The notes under the pieces were generated by a model. It was given only the letters and a program-made list of their open reading frames with translations. It did no database searches and had not been told where the DNA came from. A program made the translations under genes and the position numbers. A stretch of DNA of 64,000 bases from Madurella fahalii (lineage: Eukaryota > Ascomycota > Sordariomycetes > Sordariales): contig CM056874.1 of assembly GCA_029876055.1 (NCBI GenBank), positions 2,046,001 to 2,110,000 of the forward strand. Direction: 5' to 3'. This document shows positions 21,590 to 32,998 of this stretch, one piece after another; within the stretch, counting starts at the first letter, position 1, and the number at the start of each line of letters is the position of its first letter.

Positions 21590-24500
21590 AAAAGGCGCCG
21601 ACGATATTCGACTCGGGAGCAGATTATAATCTGATTAACTATAGCTACCTTACCTAGTACTCCCTCTTTAAGTACTTTGAGCTATCAGTAGGGATTGCTA
21701 ATATCGGAAATAACTCTATACGAACCTACAGAGTATATCCCCTTTATATACGTGCTGTCGACTATAAGGGTAGAGCTTAGATATACCTTCTACACTTTGT
21801 TGTCACGGATATTGAGTCCTTCGTCGTCCTACTAAGCTAGCCCTAGCTCGAGATAGCTAACCCTAATATCAACTTTAGGACTAAAATATAGGCTTACCCG
21901 CCTAAAGCGCTACGGGTAAGCTTATATATTAAGCCTAAGCACTTGTAGGCCGAGTCGGTATTTGTACTTACAGTTATTATCCCCTCTAGTAAGGACCCTA
22001 CTAACGTAGTATATAATCTGGAGTAGCTGCAGCTCCTAGAGGTCTACCGGGCATACGAAAAACTGTTCTATAAGTTAGGGATCCTACCTTTCCCTACGAC
22101 TTCGCTAAGGTACTGTATTAAGCTCGTGTCAGATCGAAAATTGGGATTGCTGTGAGAAAAGGAGAGTGAAAGGATGATTCGCATTGAAGGAGCGGCGTCT
22201 GCGCAGCTATCGCTTCTAAGGAGGTGGTAGGTGACAGTGTTGAACTCTGAACGTTCCAAAACTCCCGGCGAAGCCGGTAATTTATAGGCCTCTGACCCTG
22301 GCAGTGCCCCGCCTGCACCTGACACTCTCCTGCACCTGACAGCTCGTAGGCGATGCGTAGCCACCTTAGGGACCAATTTACCTATTAGGGGTATCAGAAC
22401 TTGAGACTCTACGCGAGTAGCTCCGGGCTACTACTGAAAAGAGCTGGATACGACCTTCAATAAGCCCTATAGGTGCCCCTATTTTGTTTGTCCCGAAGAA
22501 GAGGAGCGAATTATACCTTATTATCGACTACCGGGGGCTAAACGCAATAACATATAAGAACTGTATACCTATCCCGCTAATCGGAGAGATCTTCGACTAC
22601 CTGTTAATAGCCAAGATCTATATCAAGATCGACTTGAAGGATATATACTATCGTATTAGGCTCAGCGAAGGCAATGAATAGAAAACCGCCTTTTATATAC
22701 GATACGGCTACTACGAGTTCTATATAATACTGATAGGGTTAGCTAATACCCCAGCGACCTTCTAGACTTATATTAACTAAGTGCTATCTAGGCTAGTAGA
22801 TATTATATATATCGTCTACTTAGATAATATCCTGATCTACAGTAACAACGAAGTAGTGTATAAGTAGTATATAAAGGAAGTCCTCGATCGATTGGAAAAG
22901 GCCGATCTCTATGTCAATCTCAAGAAGTACTAATTCTATACTACCGAGGTCGAGTTCCTAGGATATATAATCTCATCTAAGGGGATCGCTATAGAGCCGT
23001 CCCACGTCGAGTCCGTTATACAGTAGCCGCTCCTCTATAGTATATACGACATCTAAGTCTTCCTAGGATTTACAGGGTTCTACTACCGTTTCATTAGGAA
23101 TTACTCGAAGATTTGTACCCCCTTGATAGACCTCTTATATAGCGACTAGAAGCGCCTATTCGAGCTTATGAAGGAGGTAACCGAGGCGTTCGAGCTGCTC
23201 AGAAGTAAATTCGGCGAGGCCTCTATCCTTAGGCATTTTAATCCCTCTCTGCCTATCTGTATAGAGACAGATACCTTGAAGCGTACAATAGGAGTAGTAC
23301 TCTCGTAGCTCTATAAGGATCGGTAGCACTCTATTGCTTTCAGGTTAAGGAAGCTTATGCCTAAGGAGACGTACTACGATACTAGAGATAGAGAGCTACT
23401 CGCATTTGTCGATGCATTCCGTACTTGGTTTCAGTATCTCCTTTATACCTAAGTCCCTATTATAGTTCTAATAGACTACCTTAACCTGGAGTACTAGAAG
23501 ATTAAAAAGAGGCCGAATCAGTGGTAACTGTATTGGAGCGACGACTTAGCTATATTTAACTTCGTTATTAAGTACTGTTCTAGTACTCAGAACCCTACTA
23601 ATGGACTCTCGTATAGGCCAGACTATATAGAGGAAGAAGAGGTAGGTAAAGATACTAAGAACCCGCTACTTCAACTCCTATAGAACAGAATCGAGTATAG
23701 GCAATAGGAGACCTCTAACCCCTACCCTATTATCGCCGTAGCCCGAGGACTACTCTAGCTATCTACTATAGTTACGCTGCCGCTGTATATAAGAATAGCA
23801 GAAGATAAAGAAGTTATTAAGTAAGAAAGAAAAGAGTTTAAAGAGTTACTACTGAGCTAAGAAGGCTAGAGCAACGTTGTTGTCTAAAAGATCTGGGACT
23901 ACGGTAAGAAGTGTGGCCGTAACTCTATAGATAAGAACGAGGGCGCTATATCTGATGCCAATAAGCAGATATACGTCGCTAGTGCTAGCTCCCCCGAAGG
24001 ACCGTATTATAGCTACTATACTGTATTTAGCGTCGGGGGCCTCTACCGTTATATAGGGAATAACTCTTACGATAAGGCTATACCTGATTACCGTATACCT
24101 ATCGTAGGCGCCTCTAGTACTAAAAACGGAGATTATGGGACCTAGGCGAAAGGAGGATAGCTCTCTTTAGAAGAAGTATTGCTTAAAGAATAATAGAAAG
24201 ATCAATAGCTTTAGTCGGATACTCGTAGGAAGTAGTATAATAGTAGCGAAGGCTCCTAGAGTAAAGGAGAAGATAGGCTCGTCCGTTATTAAAGTAGAGT
24301 ATATATTCCCCCCTCCTTTAGGTATGAGCTAATTAAAAGCTATTATAACGTACTAACTGCAGGCTATAGAAGCTTTAGGAAGATGCGAGAGTGCCTAGGG
24401 CGCAACTACTTTTAGCCGTCTATAAGAGAGGACGTAGTAGTATACGTTAACAGCAGTTATATAACCTACTAATATACGAAGTCGTATATATACTGCTCTT

Positions 24501-25615
24501 ATAGCTTGCTTATAATACTGCCAGTACTAGACGGACTGTAGTAGATGATTATAGTAGATTTCATTATAGGCCTACCAACTTCGATCAACCCTCGGACAGG
24601 TAAGGTATATAACATTGCCCTAGTTATAGTAGATAAGTTTACGAAGTACGCTCTCTATATTGCAATAACCGCGACGTTTATAACAAATACCTTTATAGAG
24701 TTGTTCTTTGACTATATCTACCGGCTATTTGGATTTCCCTAGTCTATTATATCCGATAGGGGCAGCCTATTTATAAGCTCCTTCTAGAAAACCTTATACG
24801 AACTTTTAGGTATTAAATAGTGTCTAAGTACTGTATATTACCTATAGACAAATAGGTAGACAGAGTACCAGAACTAAATACTCGAATACTACTTATATAC
24901 GTTCTGTAGCTACGATTAAGCGGATTAGGTATATTATTTATACCTTATGGAGTACGCCTATAACAGTTCCTACTATACAGCAATACAGTCAACTCCGGCT
25001 TTCCTTCTCTATAGGTTCTACCCTCGAGGTCCCTTAGACCCTGCAATAATCTCTAGGAGCTTAGTTCCCGCTACAGATAAGCGGGTAAGATGCCTATTAG
25101 CGAGCTATAGAAAGATCTACGATATCCTCGTTGCTACTAATAAGAGCTACAAGAAGTAGTATAATCGAAAGCAGGAAGATAAGGCATTTAAGGCCGGTCA
25201 ATAGGTCTGGCTTTCAATAAAGTACCTCAAATAGCGGTATCTAAGTAGCAAACTCGTAGATAAATATCTAAGGCCCTTTAAGATCTTTAAGGTTATCGGC
25301 AATAGGAAGATAGTATATAAGCTGGACCTTCTACAATACTACTATATCTATCGAGTTTTCCTAATTACCCTGCTCGAGCTATTTAAAGGCAGCGAGGAGT
25401 AAGTATAAAAGCAGTGCAAGAGGGTCGACATCGAGCTGGAGGAGCAGTATTATGAAGTAGAAGCTATTATCGACTATAGTGGCTTAGCGAGAAATAGGTA
25501 GTTCCTAATTAAATAGAAGGGCTATCTACCTAAGGATAATACTTGGGAACCTAGAGAGCACCTAGATAATAGACTACTATTGAAAACGTACGAGATGAGG
25601 TTCGTAAAGGCATAG
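21590..25615 (+). pseudogene. Gypsy pol remnant (protease, RT, RNase H, integrase, chromodomain) of D
   Basis: Protease DSGADYNLIN at about 21,610. RT at about 22,340-22,930: LVGDA.PP.GPIY resumes after insertion F, then ILFVPKKRSELYLIIDYRGL, KIDLKDIYYRIRLSEGNE, and YLDN for the YxDD site near 22,820. RNase H at about 23,200-23,450. Integrase H2C2 at 24,340-24,450 (GYRSFRKMRECLGRNYF) and DDE core: VDFIIGLP (24,555), SDRGSLF (24,752). Chromodomain at about 25,440-25,600 ending LPKDNTWEPREHLDNR, which marks it as a chromovirus. About one codon in twenty is TAG/TAA. Confidence 0.85.
22127..22341. mobile_element. Solo LTR F inserted in element D
   Basis: A 215-bp insert with ends TGTCAG...CTGACA, flanked by GCTCG at 22122-22126 and 22342-22346. 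Removing it restores the RT lead-in IKLVGDA.PP.GPIY, proving it is an insertion. It is too short to code for anything and has LTR-like ends, so it is a solo LTR or a small non-autonomous element. It contains two near-direct copies of CCTGCACCTGACA at its end and keeps many CpA sites, unlike the DNA around it. Confidence 0.85.
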
Positions 25616-25726
25616 GGGCAGTATAGAGTATAAGTATATAGGGTATATTAAATAAAGGAAAAAGCTTTAATTTGTCTAGGGGTACTAAAAAACCTACGAA
25701 AAACCCGCCCCCAAGTAGCGTTCTAT

Positions 25727-26760
25727 CTACTCCTCCTTACTTTTAACCTCGGTATCCTCCTCCTCTACGATAAGGGCGAGATAGTCTGCAATATACGAAA
25801 GTAGTACCTCTATATCGCTTAAGTGCTTCTAGATATTAGTCAGAACTACAGTCTATGCCTCCAGTAGAAGGGGAAGTTCAGGAACGGTATCCGAGGATGT
25901 AGACGAAGGACTAGTAGTAGTAGGGACAGTAAACGACGAACCTGTAGCAACGCTGCTATTACAGCGGAGGCGTAGTATATAACCAGTGCGGTTAGTACTA
26001 GCGCGGTAGGCGGTAACTTCGGCGGACCGGGGCCGGGGGGTAGAGAAGTCCTTGAGGGTATATAGGGCAGCATTACCAGTTTCCTGGACCTCCTCCTCTA
26101 GACCAGTAACCTGAGGAAAAGTACCGTTAGCGCAAGAAATACGTAGCTAAAAAGTAAAAAAAAAAAAAAAAAAAGACTTTTTATATCCTTACTAGAGACA
26201 GGGAACTCTATACAGTCGAAGGCCTCTATAAACCGTATTACCGTATTCAGTATATCAGGAGGAACCTAATAAAGAGTTAGATGCTACTAACAAACACTAT
26301 AGGAGTAGTATAAAATAAGAGGGGGAGGACCTACTAGAAGGTAGATATAGTTGTAGTATATATAGCGGAAGTAGCGGGTACTGGAGCTCTTCTAGTTCTT
26401 ACAGCTAGTAGAAGGACCCTTCTTCAATATACAGTGGAGGTATATATAGTAGCTATATATAATCAGCGAGGAGTAAGTAGAGAAGAGAGGGATACTTACA
26501 GAATAACGCGGTAGATATCCTTAGCAAGTTTATTATAGGCCCGGGGGGTATCGGCGGTAGGCAGGGAAGATGGAGCGACGTCTTCTTCGGCCTAAAAGAG
26601 TAGGTTAGATATAGCGAAGGTAAGAAAAGGGAGGACTAGAACCTACCGAGGAACTAGGAGACATAGGAGCGGCCTTGGACTTCTTAAGGGGGCTACCGGG
26701 CTCTTTATCATCTTCGGTCTAAAGAGTGGTTAGTATACGTAAGGGTCTTACTAGAGCGGC
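25727..26760 (-). pseudogene. Antisense spliced ORF in element D
   Basis: Read on the minus strand, tail-to-tail with pol. A TATA-like CTTATATACTC lies near 26,925, then a CT-rich leader. The frame gives TEDDKEPGSPLKKSKAAP near 26,700, a candidate intron (GTAGGT to CTCTTTTAG with CTAACC), AEEDVAPSSLPTADTPRAYN near 26,550, a second candidate intron (26,494 down: GTAAGTATCC to TATATATAG), and later GLEEEVQETGNAALYTLKDF near 26,060 down to a stop at 25727-25729 after EVKSKEE. Few in-frame stops remain. A 19-base poly-T before ACTTTTTAG at about 26,150 may be another 3' splice site. Function unknown. Confidence 0.45.
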
Positions 26761-27640
26761 GAGTACACTATTTATAGGGCGTTTATCCGATATCGCGGAC
26801 CAGGTAGGGGAGAGGAGTATAGAGAGTAGAGTGAAAGCAGTATAACGAGAGCGGAGACAGCGACTATAATATACTAGGCAGTCAGTAGACTAACTATAGA
26901 AATATAAAATAAGCGGCAGCGGAGTATATAAGGTACGGGGAGAGGAGAGCGAGATAGAGGAGTAAGAAGGGCGCAACCTACGAAGGTAAGACTATAAGGG
27001 AAAAGAGAGGAAAGGAACTGGGATAAGGAAGGCGATCTTTATACCTAGGGTTAGGAGAGGCCCTACTTTTCCTAAATATAAGGCTAATTACCAGTATAAA
27101 AGAGAGCTCGAGATAGTTATATTAGGGGAACTGTAATTAGTAAGAGTAGAGCTGCCTCTATACTACGACTATATAACTTACATGTAATTACCTTATATAA
27201 CCAACTCTGACTTTTTTCTTTAGTAAAAAACCCCCTTCCTTCCTACTTCTGAGTCATTGATGCTATACATGTACTATTATTGAGACCAGGGAAAGGCAAT
27301 AATATATAGCCGAACAATCGCCGTACTATATAATGCAATGACCCTAATACTTTTACACTTACTACCCGCAGCGCCGACACAACAATAAGCTCCTATGGCT
27401 ACAAACGTATATACGAAGAGAAAGACAAGGAAGGAGAGACGAAGCGGTAGTAACTCGAGGACTACGAGAGGCGCTACAGGCGATATCCCAATAACCAGTA
27501 CCTTGAGTGCTATACGAGGCAGGTAGATATACAGCTAGTATGTACAAGGCCCGTAGACGAGATTGTCAGTAGCGCTCCCTACGGAGGAACGTGTAGCCCG
27601 GATGGCTCCTGAGAGCAGAAGCCCGGAAGGAGGGAGGCTC

Positions 27641-28012
27641 TGTAAGGGCCGACCGAGTAGGGTCGGCATTGGCGTTGGCGTTGGCGTAGGCCGGAAGCCG
27701 CGGAGCTGCAGCTTCGGCGGGTTCCTATAAGCAACAACAACGCTAGGCCAGAAGGGCGCAGATATCGCGTTAGATGAGCGCCGAAGGAGCATATAAGCAA
27801 GAGCGAGGAGGGGACAGCGAGCGGGGTAAGTGAGTCCAGACGCTGCCGCCCCAGGGCATAAAGAGGAGGATAGAAGACAGGGCTTAGGAGAGAGACAGAG
27901 TTTAATGAGACTACCATCCCACCCCTAACGAGCACTCTACTCCTGCATTGTGCGTACACTGCTCGTACCCCGTTACTCTGGTCTTACTACCCTTGGATCC
28001 CTGATCCTCATA
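27641..28012 (+). repeat. 3' LTR of element D
   Basis: 372 bp, TGTAAGGGCCGACC to CTCATA. Preceded by the purine tract GGAAGGAGGGAGG (27625-27637). Confidence 0.93.
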
Positions 28013-28017
28013 GCTTC

Positions 28018-31000
28018 GAGAAAGAGAAGGATAATACTAAGGAGTTTAAAGTGTAGGTTAATAATATAGTTTCGAGCTATTTATAGTAAATCTCCTATAA
28101 TCCTATAGTTTCGCTAGTAGTATAGTATATAAATCTATATAATTAGGTCAGTATTACCGAAGTACATGAGAAGATAATCGTATAAGATATGTACCTCGAA
28201 GTGATTAAGCCGCTTATATACCTCCAAAAAGATATGAGTATATAGCTTCGAACCTAGGAGTATATAATGACCTATATATAGAATAAAATAGTAGCCGAGG
28301 CTAAGGGATTATCTTCTTAGTTCCCCGACTTTAAGAGAGTAGTAAAGGGTATAGGATATACTGACTGGTACCGGATCTACCGGATACTCTATTTAAAGGA
28401 GATCGAAAGCGATGCCCTAGAATACCGTAAGTTTAGTAACGACTTCCAGGACGAGATCTGTAATATTTAGAGGAGTAAAAGTAAATTATATATTACGAGA
28501 GGTATATTTGCAGCTACTTTTACCGATTAAGGCGATACTGATAATAGAATTACTAAGTACTTACGATCGAGAAGTAACGATATCCGTGTATATAAGAGAG
28601 GATATACTAGAGGAGAGCTATCAGGCTATAGGGTATATAAGTGTCTATACTGCCTTAATTAATACTTCTATATAATAGATCAGCTACTACTACGGTAATT
28701 TGAGAAAAGGGAGTATGTTGTCGAGTTCGTTAGACAGAACCTCGAAAGAGACCCCTAACTATAAGAGGAAGTTACCCGGCTTAATAAGAAAGCTAGGAGC
28801 TTAAGCTCTAAGCCTAATAACGCTAAACGATAGAAGCTAAGAAGTAGATTACTAGTAGGCCAGTCGATATAAAATCGGATACGATCTCCTATATAAGAAA
28901 CTAGGGCTAAAGTAAGATTCGAGGATAATAGTTAACTATCTAAAAAGATTATAGAGGTCAATACCGCTTTTATAGCAGTAGGATCAGTACTATTAGTAGC
29001 TACCTACCTACTACGGTACTTAGCGATCCTCGATTCAGGTACTACAATCTATATCTTCAATAAGCCGAGCCGTTTTCTCAACTTCAGAAGTACGTCCCTA
29101 GGAGATGAGATCTAGATGGAGGATTACTGCCTATCTATCCTTAGATATAGGGAAGTAGATATCGAAGTTCGCTTTCTATTAGGATACCAATGCCTTCTAC
29201 ATCTACAAGGTATAGCACTCTATAAAGAAATAACGTATAACCTTATATTATTACGCCGTCTCAAGGAATCAGGATACTACTAGGATATACGCTTAACGCC
29301 TATACTACTGAAGAGAGTGGAGGGTATACCGTTCTATATACTCGAGGATCGCTCTAATCAATTTGTATTTAAGTACATTATAGATAAGATTACTAATACC
29401 ACTTTGGTAGCGTACTATAACAAATTTAATACCTGGACTAAACGGCAGCCTAGATACATTGTAGGTACTATATAGTACCTACAAATAGGTTATCTAGGCC
29501 TAAAAGCACTTAAATACTTTGTCAATATAATAGAAGGAACTAAGATTAAGGTACTCGCTATCTACAAATACGATACCTATATGTTTAGTAAGATAAAACG
29601 ATAGATCTGCTATAAGCCTAGAGATCTGGATAGAACCCTCCTTAGAAAGTACCTTACCTTCGACTTCTACGACTTTAAGTTCGATCAATAGGGATTTAAG
29701 ACCCTAATGCTTATTATCGACAGGTACTCTGGATATATATAAGATTACTACCTTACCAATAAGGAGGTACCTACGATTATAGATACTCTCGAGTCCCTAG
29801 TATTAATACTAGAGCTCTATTTCAAGATAAAGATCAAAACTATCGAGTCCGATAACGAGATTGTTAAGAGCTATGCGATTAAAGTATATCTTATTTCGAA
29901 GTTAATTAAGTCTGAGCCCTTGCCTCTATATATATAGGACTTCAATAGTATAGCCGAATGTTCAGAAAGTATAATTAAGAACAAAATACACTCGATAAGA
30001 GTAGGTACGAAGCTCCTAAGCTCCCTCTAGAGGGATATTAGCGCAACTATAGTATACCTAGTAAACCGGATACTATGGTACCAGATAGGATAGAAGACGC
30101 TGTAGGAGATCCTATATATATACAATAGAAAGTGAAAGAAGCTACAATTAGGGCATTTATAAACGTTCAGCTATAAAGTATATACGATAACCGCTTAGGT
30201 GATAAAGAAAGAAAAGTGCTTTAAACGACTCGATCTATATACCTAGATCAGATACCTTATTAGATATACCTCTATAAATATATATAGGATATAGAATCCT
30301 CTATATAACGAAGTCGTAATCACCTACAACGTGATCTTTAACGAAGAAGAGTTCTTTAATAGCAATCTTGAGAGCCTAAAGGACGATATTAGAGAAGTAG
30401 ATTTAGAGGAACTTATTCGATTACTGTAGTAGTACTCTATAAACACTCTAGAACCTAGTAAAATACCTATTTACGAGCCTTCCTAGGAGAACCTAGATTA
30501 TAGGATATAGAGCTACGAGCTCGTTATATAAGAGCTAGCTATTAGAGGGACCTAACTGGATTTGAGCCTAGATTAATAGGGTACCTGGATAGAGAGATCA
30601 ATTCTAAGCGTATAGAAGGCTATAGAGAAAATCTATATAGAGGTATGGTTTAAGCCGCTCCTAATGCTACTACTATCGCTACTAGCTGAGATAATCGCTA
30701 CTATATTCTATGGATTAATGGAAGTACTTAGAGATGGGCTTATAGGTGATTAACGCTAATTAAATAGGATCAACTATATTCGTAGGATCAAGCTCTACTG
30801 TACTAAAAACTGGAAAGCTATATTCCTAGGAGGAACCTAGATAAACGAGATTAACTAAGATAGCTGTAAGCTCTTAAGAGTATAGACAATAAGGAAGTGG
30901 ATTAAAGACCCTCTATTGAAGAACTGGGTAACGATTACCTATAAGGAAGTAGAAAGAAAACTTAGATCAAACGAACGTATCTACTGCAAGAAACTCTCAG

Positions 31001-32643
31001 AGCTACCTAATAAGTACTACGATTTTAAAGATTATCCCTTAGAGTCGTAATTCGAAGAAGCTAAACGTGATTACCTCGAGAGCTACAACTATGTAGAATC
31101 CTAGCTCGAGGTTAGAAAAGCCGATACGATAGGGCATAAGATCCTCGACTGCCGATAGATATATATATATAAGTTTAATAAGCATAGTATCTTTGCTAAA
31201 GCGAAGGTATGATTTATAGTAAAAGGCGATCAACAGATTAAAGATCCAGATTAAGAGATGTATATTACAATGCTCGCTAAGAGATCTTTCTGTACGATTA
31301 TAGCAATTGCCGTGTACTTCGATTTAGAGCTCCTATAGTATAACGTATCTAACGTCTTCGTCAACGTAGATCTCGATGAGGTAGTATTTATATATATAAC
31401 GCCTAGATACTATAAAAAGGGGATAATCTTATAGCTTAGAAAAGCCCTCTATAGATTACGAAGATCACTGCTTCTATAGTAACAAACGTTTATAACGACT
31501 ATAGTCGTAATAGGATTTAATCCAGTTCCCTATATACTATATACCTTTATTAAGAATAGGATTATTATCTTCGTATATATAGATGACATTGTCCTAGCAT
31601 TTCCCGAGCACCTAAGAAAAGCCGTCTTTAGTACGATCGCTGGGATTAATATACGATATAAATTGATAGGAGGAAATCTACTATAGTAGTTCTTAGGAAT
31701 CGAAGTCTTAAAGGATTGTAAGAAATGCCTGATCTGGCTATCCCAATCTATATATATTAATAAGATCGCTAACCTAGTACGATCAGAACAGCCTATAGCG
31801 ACGCCTTTGAGCCGTAATAAACTCCTCCTATATAATGAGAGCGCTATCTACAATAAGAGGTACCGATATATATATAAAGTCGGATCAATTCTATATGTAG
31901 CTGTAATTATATATCCGGATATTACCTTCGCGATCTCACGCCTTGTACACTTTGTTACGAATCCCGGACTGCTCTATAATAAGGTAGCCGACAGAGTTTT
32001 ATTCTACTTTAAGAGAATAAGCTCCCTAGCGCTCTAGATAGGAGGTAGTAATAGCCTCTAAGTCGTTAGCGATATATTATTCGCCGATAATACGCTTAAT
32101 CGTAAGAGTTCCTAGGTATATGCAATAAAGCTATTTAGTAGGATAATAGGATAGTATATAAATAAATAGGATATAATAACGACGTCTACTATAGAGGTTA
32201 AGCTCCTTGCTCTTTTATAGGCAGTAAAGGAGTTGCTTTATATAAGCTGTCTATTAAAGGATCTAAGTATTTCTCTCGACGACGAGTATATTACGATAGA
32301 ATATAACAATATATAGACGATACGACTGGTAAATATAGAGTATATAGCGTTTAAGACGAGCTTGAGGTACGTTGATATCTATAACCACTGGCTACGATAA
32401 GAAGTTCAACGAGGTACAATCAACGTTAAATATACGAAGAGCGCCGAGATAATTGCGGACAGCCTTATAAAGGCACTGAGCAGGGAGAAACATAATTACT
32501 TTGTAGCCCAGATAAGCCTTGTGGATATAGAGGATAGACTGGTAGAGTGCAGGGAAGTAGAGGATCAGCAGTGGGAGCGCCTGGACGTAGAGAAAACAGT
32601 AGTAAAGGATTACGATAGAGACATCCTAATGGATTACAATTGA
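28018..32643 (+). pseudogene. Copia gag-pol remnant (element C)
   Basis: Resumes the gag frame broken by D. A degraded zinc knuckle lies at about 28,630, protease LAILDSGTTIYIFN at about 29,020, a GAG pre-integrase and integrase region at about 29,350-30,200, and RT at 31,200-32,040 with VYIDDIV near 31,580 and YKVGSILYVAVIIYPDI at about 31,880. RNase H at about 32,150-32,500 ends in DIYNHWLR and ADSLIKAL. The stop is at 32641-32643. The longest intact stretch is 76 codons (31,807-32,037). Confidence 0.85.
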
Positions 32644-32730
32644 TCTGACAGCCTATGATGGATTTAAGCGATTTAAACGTTTCTGGACGATTTAAGCCAG
32701 TTTCGCTCTACGAGCTCAACTAGGGAGATA

Positions 32731-32993
32731 TGTTGGAAATGAGGACTGTCGTTACAAATGAGCGACCCACTTTGTATAGCTGGGGGCATCTGCCGACAGG
32801 TGTCAGATTATATAACGGGTGCTCCTAGGGGTCAACTTTCTGAGCTCCCTACTTTCTGAGCAATATCTGCAATGTAACCACACAACAACAGGGCAACTGC
32901 CCAACCTATTGACGAAGACCTTCTAGATATGTATAGATCTGTACCCAACGAGCCTGACTAATTAAGTGGGTGCTACAGACAGTAGTTCCAACA
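32731..32993 (+). repeat. 3' LTR of element C
   Basis: 263 bp, TGTTGGAAATGAGG to TTCCAACA, preceded by the purine tract at 32720-32730 and followed by TAACT. Confidence 0.93.
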
Positions 32994-32998
32994 TAACT

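Larger units (their letters stand above)
19696..28012 (+). mobile_element. Gypsy chromovirus element D, full length
   Basis: Two 372-bp LTRs and flanking GCTTC (19691-19695, 28013-28017) place it inside the gag of C. Internal order: primer site (20068), gag, protease, RT, RNase H, integrase, chromodomain, then about 2 kb holding an antisense gene, a purine tract (27625-27637) and the 3' LTR. A solo LTR (F) is inserted in pol. Without F it is about 8.1 kb. Heavy RIP throughout except the GC-richer LTRs. Confidence 0.93.
18873..32993 (+). mobile_element. Copia element C, full length, interrupted by D
   Basis: Two 263-bp LTRs and flanking TAACT (18868-18872 and 32994-32998) define a complete element inserted in B in the opposite orientation. 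Order: LTR, primer site, gag, element D, rest of gag, protease, integrase, RT, RNase H, a stop at 32641-32643, a purine tract (CTAGGGAGATA, 32720-32730) and LTR. Without D it is about 5.8 kb, a normal Copia size. Dense TAG/TAA codons and TATA strings show heavy RIP. Confidence 0.93.

Noticed and set aside
22068..22376. A 102-codon minus-strand frame
   Set aside because: It overlaps the solo LTR F and its flanks and has no coding meaning; its openness only reflects the lack of RIP stops there.
25846..26073. A Leu-rich minus-strand frame that looks like a membrane protein
   Set aside because: It is a shifted frame of the antisense ORF of element D; the neighbouring frame (GNAALYTLKDF) has the more protein-like sequence and reaches the likely stop.
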